This document shows, one piece after another, positions 24,401 to 37,007 of a stretch of 64,000 nt of DNA. The notes under the pieces were generated by a model that was given only the letters and a program-made list of their open reading frames with translations, did no database searches and was not told the origin of the DNA. Origin of the DNA: Tetrahymena elliotti 4EA (Eukaryota > Ciliophora > Oligohymenophorea > Hymenostomatida > Tetrahymenidae); NCBI GenBank assembly GCA_000231825.2, contig JH720385.1, positions 142,257-206,256 of the forward strand, given 5' to 3'. Position 1 is the stretch's first letter, and the number at the start of each line of letters is the position of its first letter. Made by a program: the position numbers and the translations under genes.

Positions 24401-27400
24401 TCAAAATCGTGGTTTTTTCTTAAAATAAACCATGTCTTTTTTCATTTCATATGAATTGGAAAATGAGTTAATAATTGACATTTCGTTTAGCTTTATATTT
24501 TCTAAATTTGTTAATTGCTAGTTTTTATAATACTCTTTTTTTTGTTAAATTATTTAATATATTTTTCTTCCAATCAAAAAGATGTTAATTGCATTACTAA
24601 ACAAAAGAAATACAACCATGATCTTTATGAGTGCTTTAAATAAAAAAAATAATTATATTATAAATAATTAATTCTAAAATTACCTTCAATGGTATCTAGT
24701 TCTTTCAAAAACAAGATTACTAACTAGGAGCTCATGAAAACACTTTCTAAAAATACCAAAAATCCTGTCTCTAGCTTTGAATTAAAGGGACGATATAAGG
24801 TTAAAAATAAAATATACACAAAAGTAATAGCTATTGATATCCAAATAGATAGCATTGACTTATTCTACACAACAATGCAAAGGCAAAAAACTATTTTTCT
24901 TAATTCAAAAAGAATCCAGTATACTCTTCTTGAAAAATGAGCTTGAAGACTTTCAATCAGGAAAAACTTCTATAAATTATTGGATATTAAAGTGACTTCT
25001 ATCCTGTAATTATAGATTGTATAAATTATATAGCAAAAGACAGCAGAATAAAATGTGAGACTCGCAAAAAGCACTACACGATCCAGTTAAGAAAGAAAAG
25101 TAGAACGGACTAAATTATTCAAGGATGTTAATATTAACATATTAGAAGAAACTAAAAATAATTTAGGAATTATATTATTCTTTAAATAGTTTCCTATAGC
25201 CTTGAATTGATGAGTATTTATTAATATTATTGTGGCAATTACTGACACCAAAAGTAGGGCTACTGAATAAAGATTATTAATGTAAAAGTACTTGGATAAA
25301 TTATGAATGTTTATTATTGGAGTTTTATAATTAAAGGAGGTTAATATTTAGTCATAATTTTCCCTTTAAAAAGGCTAGGGAATTATATTAAATGTATTAA
25401 AAGCAACAAAATATTTCAACAAAACTTCCTTAACAATTTAAAATTCTTACACTTGTATTAAAATATTATTGCTAATTAATTAAAATATTTAGATATAGTA
25501 AATACTGTAAACACCTATAAAAGTGTGACTTCCTAAAATTAAAGCAAGGCATAAGGTCATGCTGAAAAAGGAAGTCAAATCTATAATCTTAGTTTCTGTA
25601 CTACTTTCTAAAATGATTGAACTACATTTTTAAATTTTGCTTTCATCCTTCAGATATTCACAATTTTAATTTGCTAGGAATAAATTATAGTCCGCTTTTT
25701 CTAAGCAATCCCATCCACTTCCAGATGTGCAAACTGTACAATAAGAACTTTTGTCCTTGCATTCTTTGCATGATTTATCACAGATTCCACAATTTATTTA
25801 GTTTTATTCATTGATTTGTTCTTTATACTAACCTGAAGGGCAAGTTTTACTACATTATCTTTAGCTAATTATGACTTAGGGATCTGTACATTTATCCAAA
25901 CATACATAATTTTCTTAATCAAAAAAGGTATTTTAGGGGCATTATGTATAACATTTATTTTAGTATAAAAAAAGACCCTAAGAGCACTATAAACAATTAT
26001 TTTAATTACATAGTATACAATTGCTATCAAATTAATCTTAACATAAAACACAAAGTTTTTAGTGTGTGGCATCAATGTAAGTATTTTAAGTGCATTTTCC
26101 AATACATGCTTTGCTTTAAATAAATTATGGGCATTCTTAGCATTCCTTAGATTATTCAACTTATAACAAATAATTAGGGCAAGAGTCATAACAATCGTTT
26201 GTAGCTTTATTTAAATAAGCATCACATTTTTATATGCAATCTTAATTATATAAATAAATATATGGAAATATCTCCTGACTTAAAGAGCAACTTAAACATT
26301 TATTTGTGTCCTTAGGATCACATGTGTTACAATTCTTATTAGCACATTATTAGCAAATATTTTAGTTTTTTTTTGGAGTACCTGGATTTGATTAATTTGA
26401 AATCAAAGATTTATCTATATAATTAAAGGGACAGCTAGTAACGCATTGTTAGGTATCTTCTAACATAAAATAATTATCAATACAAGAAATGCAAGTATTT
26501 TCAGTACACTCTTAGCAACTGCTAAATTTACTGTAGCAAGAGGAACAGATATTGTCTTTAAAATTAGGATACTTACCTTTAGGGCAATCAGAAGCACACT
26601 TATTATCATTCAATAAAGATTAATTAGAGCAATTTAAACATTTTGATGGATCTAAAGCATCACATTACTTGCAATTAGTTGAATCTAAACATTATTTACA
26701 TTCTTTTTTGCCTAACTAAGAAGCATAGTAAAAATCTGGGCATTGGACAACACATTCGTTATTATACAAAAATAGATCAGATCTAGGTGAGCATTAATGG
26801 CATGCCTTTTGATCACACTCTGTGCAATTTTGACTAAATTTTGAACTACAGAATTAGCAATGATTATTTTCGTCTGGGAAAAACTCATTTGGACATTAAG
26901 ACAGACATTAGTCTTGATATAAATATGGATATTCTGGTTTGCAAGCTAAACATTTTGTTATATCTTAATCATTGCAAGTACTACATCTTTTATTATCACA
27001 ATCTTGGCATTAATTTGTGCTTTTATTTCCAAATTAACCAGAAGGACATTATGAAACACATTATTTATTTTCTAACTAGTTTATGAACTGAGAATTAAGA
27101 CATGAAAGGCAGGTTTATGAGTTGCATTAAAAACAAGATGATCCAAAAACGGTTGTACATGTTAGGCATTTTGATTTTGTTGCATCTAAGAATTCTTTGT
27201 CATTACATGAATTAACACATGTGCCGCTTTCATTTAAGTAAGGCTATGAACCACCAAAAAAGCATTCTAAGCATTTGGAACTATCTTAAGGATTACATTA
27301 CTTGCAATTTTAATTTGAGCATTTAGTGCAAATCTTTTCAGAATTTGCATAATAGTTATCTGGACAAGATTATTTACATATTGAGTCAGAATTAATAAGA

Positions 27401-30400
27401 TAAGGTGCTGAAGAGTTGCATTTATTGCATTAGCTTGAAGTACAACTTGTACAATTAGGAAATAATTTTGAGCATTATAGGCAAATTTTACTACCAAAAG
27501 AAGTTAATCCTTCATATTATTCGCTAAGGCATTCTGTTTAATTACAATTTTATTAGCTTTCATTTAAAAAATAACCCTGATTACATTCTAAGCATGAAGT
27601 AGAAGAATTACAAGTTAAACAATTTGTTAGGCATTTTTCACAATTATTATTCAGATTAAAATAACCATCAGAGCATTAGCTTACACAGTCACCATTTTAA
27701 AGTAAGTTTTTACCTAAATTAGGACATGATAAACATTGCTATGTATTATTATTATCGCAAGTAAGACAGTTAGTATTTTAGCAAGGCTAACAAAAATTTT
27801 TAGAATTTCTATAATACCCATTGTCACATTACGATTTACATGAATTTTTACTATAAACCATGTTGTTGGTACAATTATTTTCTGTGCATGAATTTTATTC
27901 ACATTTAATGCAATCATCTCCAAATTTATATTTACATAGCTCACATGTCGTATTCTAGTAATTTGCAATATATTCTGGTTAAGTGCAGATTTACTTACAA
28001 TCACCATTTTATAAAAAATAACTTTATTAACATACTTTGCATATTCCATTTGTATCACATAGAATGCAATTGGGTATTTAGCAAGAAGTAGATGAGCAAG
28101 TTTTAAGTGTATCATTCTAATTTTAACTGCTTTAACAAGCTGGTACACATGAATTTGTATCTAAATTCAAATACAAAGTACTATTGCATGAAAGGCAATA
28201 TTAAGAGTTGCAGTTTTAGCAATCTGCGGATATTGAGCTACAAGTTTTGCAAGTATTGTTTGAATCTGCATAAAATCCAGAAGGACAATTTTAAACACAT
28301 TTATGTAAGCTCTCATCTAAAAAGATATATCCTTAAAGATTATTCGGATCACAAGTCAAGCAATTTGAAGAATTATTTTAATCACAAGTAGCACAAAAAT
28401 TATCTGCAGTACATTGCTAGCATTTATAGTTACGATCTTCATATTATCCTAATGCACATTTTTCTAAACATTAAGTCTAATTTATATCTAGATATTTAAA
28501 GTTACTCGTACCATCACATGATAAGCATTATATTGCAGAGCAAGTTTTACAATTACTAAATTTACTTGAACATTACTTACAAGTTTTAGATGAACCAGAA
28601 TAAAAGCCGGAATTACATTATGAAAGACATTAATCACCTTATAAATAATATGGAGAATTACAAATTTCACAAACTTTGTTTAAATTGCATTAATTACAAT
28701 TTGTATCCAAACAACTCTAACATTACTATCCTATTTAGACTGTTCCTGGTGGACAGCTCATCAAACATTATTTTTTATCAACACTGAGTATAAAGTCTTA
28801 AATACACGATTAGCATGTATTTATATTGCAAGATGAGCAATTTGAGAATAAATCATTGCAATTTTTGCAAAAAAGTTAGTCATCATATTAAATAGAAGAA
28901 CAACTATTCACACATTTAAAATCTAAATCTACATATTAAAAATTTTAATTGCAAACTGTGCATTTATCCTAAGACTACTAACAGTTAATACAGTTGGAAT
29001 CTTTGCAGGGAACACAAACACCATTCTAAATATCTCCGTAGTACCTGTTAGGGCATGTTTATAAGCATTAATTTTACAAAAAGAAGAAACCACTCAGGCA
29101 TATGTTACATGAAGAAAGATTATCATCGCAATTTGAACAGTTTAAAATACACTTATCACATTAATTTGTTGTATTATTTATTGCTTTTCCTACACCACAA
29201 TTTTCTACACATTCTCCCCCAAGAAGAGCTAAAGGAGCCTTACATGAAAGACAAAAGTTAGAATCACTTTCCTAACATGTTAAGCATTTTTAATTACTAC
29301 AAGCAGAGCAAACTTAGTTTACAGAATTAAAATAAAAATAATCTTAGCAAACACATTATTAATTTGAGTTAAGATAAAGTCCTTATATTGGAAGGCATTC
29401 AGAACAAGATGAGGAATTAGAACATTTTAAACAAGTAACATTGCATTTTTAACAGTTACCTGAACCTGATTCTAAAAAATATCCATCTTTGCAAGTTATA
29501 CAAGTGGTGGCAATATCACTACCTTTGTTACATGTTAGGCAATTATCTTAAAGACACTATAAAAATAAAATAATAAGCATATTCAATAAAAAATTAAGTT
29601 AGTTACATTAAAAGTGTACACAAGTAATTCTCTTATCCCAAAATAAAAATCGCTTAAATTCAAAATTTTCAGATTATTTGTTGTCTAAGCATTTGCAGCA
29701 ATATTAAATGTACCTTCAGCATCCTTACCACTATATCCACAAATGTCTTCATTAGGTGCACTATCCAATTTTATATATTACTATTTGTCATTTAGTGTTA
29801 CTTATATTTTAGTATTAACAGTATCAGTATAATCTATCAAAAAGTATTTAAAATAAATTCGGACAAAATTATTTCCACTAGCTTCTGGGAAGCTGTAACT
29901 GATTTAAGTATTATAGTAATTAACATAAAACCCACCAAATAGTTGATTGATTCCACATTTAGAAACATTAGAGCTTTAGCTATATTGAGTTACCAAACTT
30001 GATTAGGATAATTGTAAACTTTAAGCTTCAATACTTGAAAAATCATTCGAATGAAATGCTAATAATTTTACAGATACTATTTTTTTTAATTTTTAGTGTT
30101 TTTAAAATAAACGAGAAATAATATTTTTAAAATAAATTTATTTCTAAGATATTATTCATTTTAAGAAATAATTAAGTAAAAATGAAATTAAAATAGTTAC
30201 CAAATTTAAATCTATCAATTAAAACGCACTCATTTTATTAGGTTTAAGAATTAAAATAGAGTTAGAATCCAGGAGAGCAACTTTTCACACACTTATCTTA
30301 CTATGGTTACATTGAGTTTGAGCATTTAATACATTTTTAATTTTCGATATCCCACTAAATACAATCTTTAATGTAAACACATACCTTTTCTTAAGAATTT

Positions 30401-31320
30401 TTTTAGAAGTACTATGGACTACTACTACAAGCTGTAACGCATTATCCCTCTTGAAATAACTGACTTTAGTTATTGCATTAACATAAATTATTTACTAATT
30501 TAGCATCTTAAGAGCAATTCAAACAAGAAATTTTATCCTTACATGTTTAGCAGGAAGGATGGCATGTATTAATATTTATTTATATAGATTAAATTAATAA
30601 TGCTATTGGTGTAAGTATACCAGCCGAGGTTTCACATACACGTATTTCTATTGTTTCTTCACTCTTTAAATATTAACTTCCAACTTTTTAAAATATTTAT
30701 TTTCATTTTTAATCTTTAAAATCTTTAAATTATTTCATAGATAAAAAAATTTTTTTTAAGATTTAAAAAAAAAATTTAATACAACCAAAATAATTTTTAA
30801 TGATCAAAAGAATGAATTACACTTTATAAACTGTTCAAATTTTTCTTTATGAATATTTAAAAATCCTCCATAATTATTAGTACACTTTTAAGAATTTGTT
30901 AAGTCATTTTCCTTTATAGTAAAGGGTGTTTGAATTCCATCTAACTAAACTATTACTTTATTATTAGAATTTTCTCTCATAAATATAAAATCAATATTAA
31001 TTTCTCTTTAAAAATGAGGAATATTAGAATCAAATTTAAAGTATCCTATGTCAGGTGCTTGAAGTTATTTATTAAGTGTATTTATTTTAAAAAATCCAAA
31101 AAAGGTTGATTTAAATTGAGTTGATTCAGCATTAGGACAATTAAAAGTATTTATATCTCTAATACCTTAATTTCCATTTAGATATGTAATTAATCTATCA
31201 TCTATTTATAAATATGCTAATTTATAAAAATATAAAAGAATCTTTGATAAATTTACCTGCATGGCATATCAAACCCATGAATGAAAAGCAGAAATAACCA
31301 AATATATTGAATCTACTCAT
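24401..31320 (-). CDS. Gene D: giant Cys-rich membrane protein, about seven spans (C/D/G family)
   Basis: The ATG at 31320 gives a good signal peptide (MSRFNIFGYFCFSFMG...CHA). An intron sits at the end of that peptide. The first beta-domain contains DIGYFKFD...PHFQREINID. The second contains FKYFLIDYTDT and ends YFGIRELLVY. About 4 kb of Cys-rich repeats follow (about 29560-25650). About seven spans (25600-24680) carry YWILFELRK...LYRPF. After an intron the last exon starts ALIKIMVVFLLF and ends YFKKKPRF, stop at 24403-24401. Domain order, intron positions and motifs match gene G and, more loosely, gene C. It is probably a cell-surface receptor-like or adhesion protein; no ligand or pathway can be assigned. 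Internal exon borders in the repeats were not all resolved. Confidence 0.8.
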
Positions 31321-34294
31321 TTACTTTTATTTTTAATTTCTTTTCTATCTTTTAAAAATAAATTTTAATTGATTAATTGAGAGAGGACGGATTATTTTAT
31401 AAAGATAAATTTTGTGTTAAAAAGTTGATTTATAACAATTAATGATCTAAATTTCATGGCTAGAAAATAAGTAATTTCTTTTAGATGAAAAAGGAATCAA
31501 AAAGAAATTTATTTATTTGTTTTTGTTGTGAGTAATTGACTAATTTAAATAAGAAAAAATAAAAAATGTGATAATAATGATTGAAACAATTAAAAATAAT
31601 CTGAACAAAATCTAGCGTCTTAGTAATATGACTACGAAATTTTACACTAAAATACTAAATTTTTTTCAGGGAATGTAATGGTTTTTGTTTTAACTGTAAT
31701 TCTTGTTCCTTTTTTGTCAAATTAATTATTGGATGTTTATAGCCACAATTACTTTCCTATAGCTTGTTACTATAAGACCCTAATAAATTATAAATTAAAA
31801 GATGCAATCAATATTATTTGTAAATTTATGTTAACAATTTCATAGAAAGAAATATCATCAAAATAATTTTTTTTAACAAATTGTTTTTTTTTTCATTCAA
31901 AATTTTTTCTTATTAAAATTTAATCTTTATTCATATGTACAAATAAATTGTGAAATGTGTAATCTCAAAAGATTAAAATCTTACACTACACGAATGTTTA
32001 TCTAATTTCTTATTATTGTCATTTATTTTTGTAAAAAATATGAAATTTTTAATTAAAAACATTACTTACAAAATAAGAATTATTACATATTTATCTACTT
32101 AAACAAACAATAATCTAAAGATAATAAAATTTTATAATTTAAAAATATGTATTAATAAATTTTTGACTAAATAATTTACAATTGTTTTAAAAAACTACTA
32201 AAATAATTAGTTTCAAACAAGATAATTTATTTTTTTTGATGAATGTTAAGTTGAGCTCTTATCAAAAGATGAATAAAAATAGTTGTAATTTAATTGTAAA
32301 AACAAATAGATCTCTTTCTATTTTTAAAAAATCGAGGTTCAAGTAGTGATATCACCTTTATTTTAATTAAAGTCACTTATTGATTGAAAAAAGCTTTAAA
32401 GTTATTTGGGGATTTGCCTATACTTTAAAAAAAGAAAGTCAAAATAATTAAAAAGCTAGATGAAATAATAAAAATAGATAACTTTTAAGCTATCAAACTA
32501 CAAAATTTTATTTTACTCATCTCTCCTAAAAAGATATCCACTAATTTATTTATATTAATTATCTTCAAATTCTAAACTAAATAAAAGTTTTTGTCAATTA
32601 TAATTTATAATCCAAGATAATTTTTTCTGATAACTTTATTTTATAAGGAATAAAGGTATCAAAAATTAAGCAAAACGTATAATATGTATTTTTAAATCTT
32701 ATTTTGACACAAAATTAAATATTTAATTACCCAAGATAGAATTAGAGGAACATAATTTTAAACTTGAAATTATATTCAATGTTTAATATTTTTGAACGTC
32801 AAAAGTAATATCCTAAATTTTAAATGTAAGCTAAATTATTCTTGTTTCTAAATTCAAGGAATAAAACTTTGATCATCTAAGAGTTACCTAAAACTAACTT
32901 TTCAAAAATAATTGGGGTTTGTAATCAAGATATTTATAAATCTTTTATTGCAATTACATAGTACCAAAATTAATAAAGAATGATTAACATAGTTTGATTG
33001 ATTCTGTCATCAAAAAAATCACTAATCATTCTTAGTAAATAATAAATAAAGCTGAATTTCTAAAAAATCATCAACTTTTTCTCAAGTTAAGTAACATGAA
33101 TTACCTTAAAAATGATGAAAAGAAATTTAATCCAAAAGTTTAATTTTCTTAATGATTTCTCCCAAATATTCCTTTTTTTAGCTAAGGATAATAAAATAAA
33201 CTTATTAAAACAATTATCTGTGCATATTCTTATATTTTTGTAATTTATGAATACAAAACTCAAATTATTTAAAATCAGTTACCTTAAAATGATTAATGCT
33301 TACTTCTTTCTTTGTAGAAAAATAAAATTTAATAAGTGTAAAAAAAAATACATCATTTACATAGTAATAATTATAAAAGTTTTTAGCTTAACATTTATCC
33401 AAAAATAAAAAGAGAGAGAGAGAAATAATGAAAGAAAATTTAAATAAAATTTTCTTTTGTAAATAAATCTAAAATGATAATTATTATAGAACACAAATAA
33501 AAAATAAATACTAAAATATCAAAAAAATCTGGAATTTCTATTCAAAATTTCTAAAAACTAATTAATTATTTTGATTAAATATCTCATAAAACTTTAACGC
33601 AGATATCAATCACATATTTTTATGATTCCTAAAAATAGATTCTGCGTATCTTTAAAGAAAATATTTAAGAAGTGAAAATTTTTTACAAAAGAAAATTATT
33701 TTTAAATTTAAAATATTCTTGTTTGTTTGAATATGTAAACAAAATTATTCTAGAAAATCTAATTAATTGGCAAGAATATAAATATTTATTACTGTACATC
33801 CTCATAAATTCTCACCAGCATAAATTATCACCATATTTTCAGAATATTTATAAACGGTAACTATTTAGTCCTCTTTGAGTTTTGGGGAGGGGATTGGTGA
33901 GAATTAAAATGGATTTATGGTATTTATATTTTGACTACTACCAATATCATAACCATTCTCAATAAAATTAATTTGAATTATTTAATATTATAAGGGCCAT
34001 TAATAAATCCTTGAAAAAAAATGACATTTACTCAATAAAGAGAACTTAAAAATAAAAGAGATTGTAGAGATTTTTCACAAAAATAATTTATTTGTCAAGA
34101 AGTATTAATTTTTTTTAATTTTTCTTGAGAATAATATTTCTTATGAAACAATAATAATTTTTTATTTTTTCAATTGAAAATTATATCTAAAAAAGAATTA
34201 AATTTGTTTTTATTTCAATGATAAATCAAGTAAGTTTTTTTTAGCTCTTAAAAAATAAATAAAATATGATAAAAGTATTTAATTATTAATTTAT
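31321..34294. other. Long AT-rich spacer between genes E and D
   Basis: Nearly 3 kb with no convincing gene. A plus-strand frame at 33672-33875 has AT-driven composition and no support. Two local oddities are an AG microsatellite at 33411-33423 and a G-rich spot at 33884-33892. The promoter of gene D should lie near 31321. Confidence 0.55.
33411..33423. repeat. AG microsatellite
   Basis: About six tandem AG units in the spacer between genes E and D. No feature nearby depends on it. Confidence 0.85.
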
Positions 34295-35623
34295 TCACAA
34301 TTTTTAAATATTAATTTTATTAGCTATAACACCTTTTTTAATCAAATCATAAGCAAATTCAATTAAGGTTTTTCTATAATAAATATATTTAATTCCTAAA
34401 TCGTTTTTAGAGGCAGAGTTATCAAAAGTAATCATCCTTCCAAAGAATGGTTTCACTAATTCTACTTAATCATCAATACATCCTGCCATAGAAAATAAGA
34501 GCTTACTTTCAACTTTAAAGCTAGGGAATTTGTATCCAAATCTCTTAAATTCTTCTTTGAGAACTGAAATCATATCTGCCATCCAATAAGAACCTTCAAC
34601 TAGAAGGTATCTCTTTGCATTAGTAAGTTCAAGTTTATCTTAATCAAGACATACTACATGAGCTAAGGCTACATCTCTAACATCAACAGTTTAGAGACTA
34701 ATTTTTGGTATACCAGGAAGGTTATTTTTCATAACTCTAACAACAAAATCAGCACTAGTAAACTAGTTGGCATGGAAAGAAGGACCCTAAAATTAAAAAA
34801 AAATAAATTTATCTTTGAAAGATAGATTAACTAAATCAATTATTCTTCTTTTAAATTAAAATTTTAAAAGTCTTTAATTAATTATGTAAGCAATTTACAT
34901 AAAAAATTTTTGCTGCCATAACATTTTTTAAAGTAGAATAATTTGTTTATCAATTTGTAATATACCTAAATAAAACCTGGATTGATGATAGTCATTTAGA
35001 TCTTATCTTTGTTCTTATCATAAATTTCCCAAGCTTTCTTTTCAGCTAAAGTTTTGGATTTATCATAAGGAGGACATTATGGCTTAATATTCAAAAAAAA
35101 TGAGAGTTAAGATCTTTTTCTTTAAATGACATTCTAAATATTTAAAAATTTAATTTACTAAATTCGACCAATCACTTTCTGTAAAGTTATTTTTTTCCTT
35201 AATTCCTGTGAAAACTGCGACAATAGAGGAAGTTATAACTATTTTTTTTACATTATGACGTAATGCTGCTTCGTAAACTGATGTAGTTCCTTCAACAGCA
35301 GGTTTTATAATTTCATCTTCGTTTTTAGGCTTTGTGTTTGGGAAGGGAGAAGCTACATGAATGACATAATCTACATCTTTCATAGCAGAATCCCAACAAT
35401 TTTTATTCAATAAATCTGCTTCAAAAAGCTCTAAATTATCTTTCTTAGAAGGATAGATTTCATATAAATGGTTAATTTTTTTAGGGTCCTTTAAGGATCT
35501 AACTGTTCCTCTAACTTTATAACCTCTTTCAAGCAGGTAATAAAGAACATGACCTGCAAGATAACCAGAAGCTCCTGTAACAAGAACTCTGAGATCGCTA
35601 TTATCCCTTTATTAAGCTAACAT
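34295..35623 (-). CDS. Gene E: NAD(P)-dependent reductase/epimerase (extended SDR, DFR/CCR-like)
   Basis: The ATG at 35623 is followed by the dinucleotide-binding motif VLVTGASGYLAGHV, which fits the TGxxGxxG of extended short-chain dehydrogenases. Later come VDYVIHVASPFP, VITSSIVAV (catalytic Ser region) and YDKSK (catalytic YxxxK), then INPGFIQGPS. The order and about 345-residue length fit the dihydroflavonol/cinnamoyl-CoA reductase-like group. Two introns are predicted: 35158-35093, just before the YxxxK, and 34975-34787. The stop TGA is at 34297-34295. It is probably a soluble cytosolic carbonyl reductase; its substrate cannot be told from sequence. It sits alone between two surface-protein genes and diverges from gene F across 1.4 kb. 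Confidence 0.92.
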
Positions 35624-37007
35624 TAACTCTTTATATTAATCAATAGAACAAGTTTATTTGAATTAAAATTAATATCTTAATAGATTACAGTATTTAATCT
35701 TTAATTTTTAGTGTGTGTTATAATATATTTATTTAAAGAGAATGATGATCTCAAAGTGAAGTCAATTAAGCATTTATGATGTAATCTATTTAATCATAAT
35801 TATCTTTTCTATCCATTCTAATTTCTAAAAAAATGTAAAATTGGCAAAATACTTTCATTTTCAAATGATCCAGAAGGAATTAAAGTTTCTTTTAAATATT
35901 ATCTTATTTACATTATTTAACTTCGAGATTATGTATTGACGAATTTATCTTGAATAATTTACATTTTTAAATATCTTCAATATTTGAAATAATAAATTTA
36001 CAATAACCTTGCTTATCATAATTATTACATAAATTCAGAATATAAAAAAGATTAATTTTTGCTAAAATATTATTTTTTATCTTTTATTCTTATTATTTTA
36101 TTCTCTTGAAAATTTACTCTCCAAGTAAATTCAAAAATTATCAACATTATTTCAAGAAAAAAGTTAGATATTCTTATATAATAAATCAATAATCTGTTTA
36201 ATTACCACTTAACAGATTTTATAATTCTAATATAGTCTTAAATTTAATAACATTTATTATGGCTGTCAATAAATTCTAAAATTAAATTTGAGTCTAATTA
36301 AACAAAATTTTAGCCATTTTGAAAGTACAATTTTGATAAACCTTATTAAAAATGTATAAATGAAAATTATTTTTCAATTTTATTAATTTTATTGAGGAGG
36401 TTGAGAATTTACTATTTATTCATGATAATTTATTTTTGCTAAATTTAGCTTAAAAAATCATTCAAAGTATTATCAACGGATTATTCATTTTAAAAAGATT
36501 TATTCCTTCTACTAAATAAATAACACAAATATTTATCAAAATTTTTAAATTGTTAAAAACAAAATCTTAAAAACTAACTAAAAATAATTGTATTGAAAAG
36601 AAGTAAGTACTCAATATTAACGTAAAAAAATGTTTTTAATCAGTCTAAATATTAAATAAATTTCTGCAGTTTTATCATAAAAATAAGTATACAAATAATT
36701 AATAGAATCGAAAGACATTTTAAAATAAATAGATATATTAAATGTCTGATTTAAGTGATTTATCATAGCTAAAATATTCTTCTAATTATTGTTGATACAT
36801 TTTTTATTAGTTTGTTTTTATTTTGTTTAAGATTTAATTCCATTTTGAAATCGAATATTTAATAAACAATACCTTTCTCCTTTCTTAAAAAAGTTCTAGT
36901 TTATTAAAATTCCTAAAAATTAATTTGATATAGTTACTTATTTCTTAATAATTGTTAAAGAAGATTATTATATTTTTTATCTAATTAATTAGGCACGCTA
37001 AATTAAA
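35624..37007. promoter_or_regulatory. Divergent spacer between genes E and F
   Basis: The starts of genes E (minus) and F (plus) face away from each other across 1384 bases, so both promoters must lie here. The sequence is AT-rich with no recognisable element or coding frame. The promoter role is inferred from gene orientation only. Confidence 0.45.

Noticed and set aside
24734..24940. Plus-strand ORF of 68 residues
   Set aside because: It lies antisense to membrane spans of gene D, whose minus-strand frame has clear family motifs.
33672..33875. Plus-strand small ORF in the spacer between genes E and D
   Set aside because: Composition follows AT content, no motif, no supported start context, and no neighbour gives it a role.
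35150..35410. Short reductase-like ORF as a stand-alone or truncated gene
   Set aside because: It is the second part of the first exon of gene E; the apparent ends are an intron border and a Gln codon.
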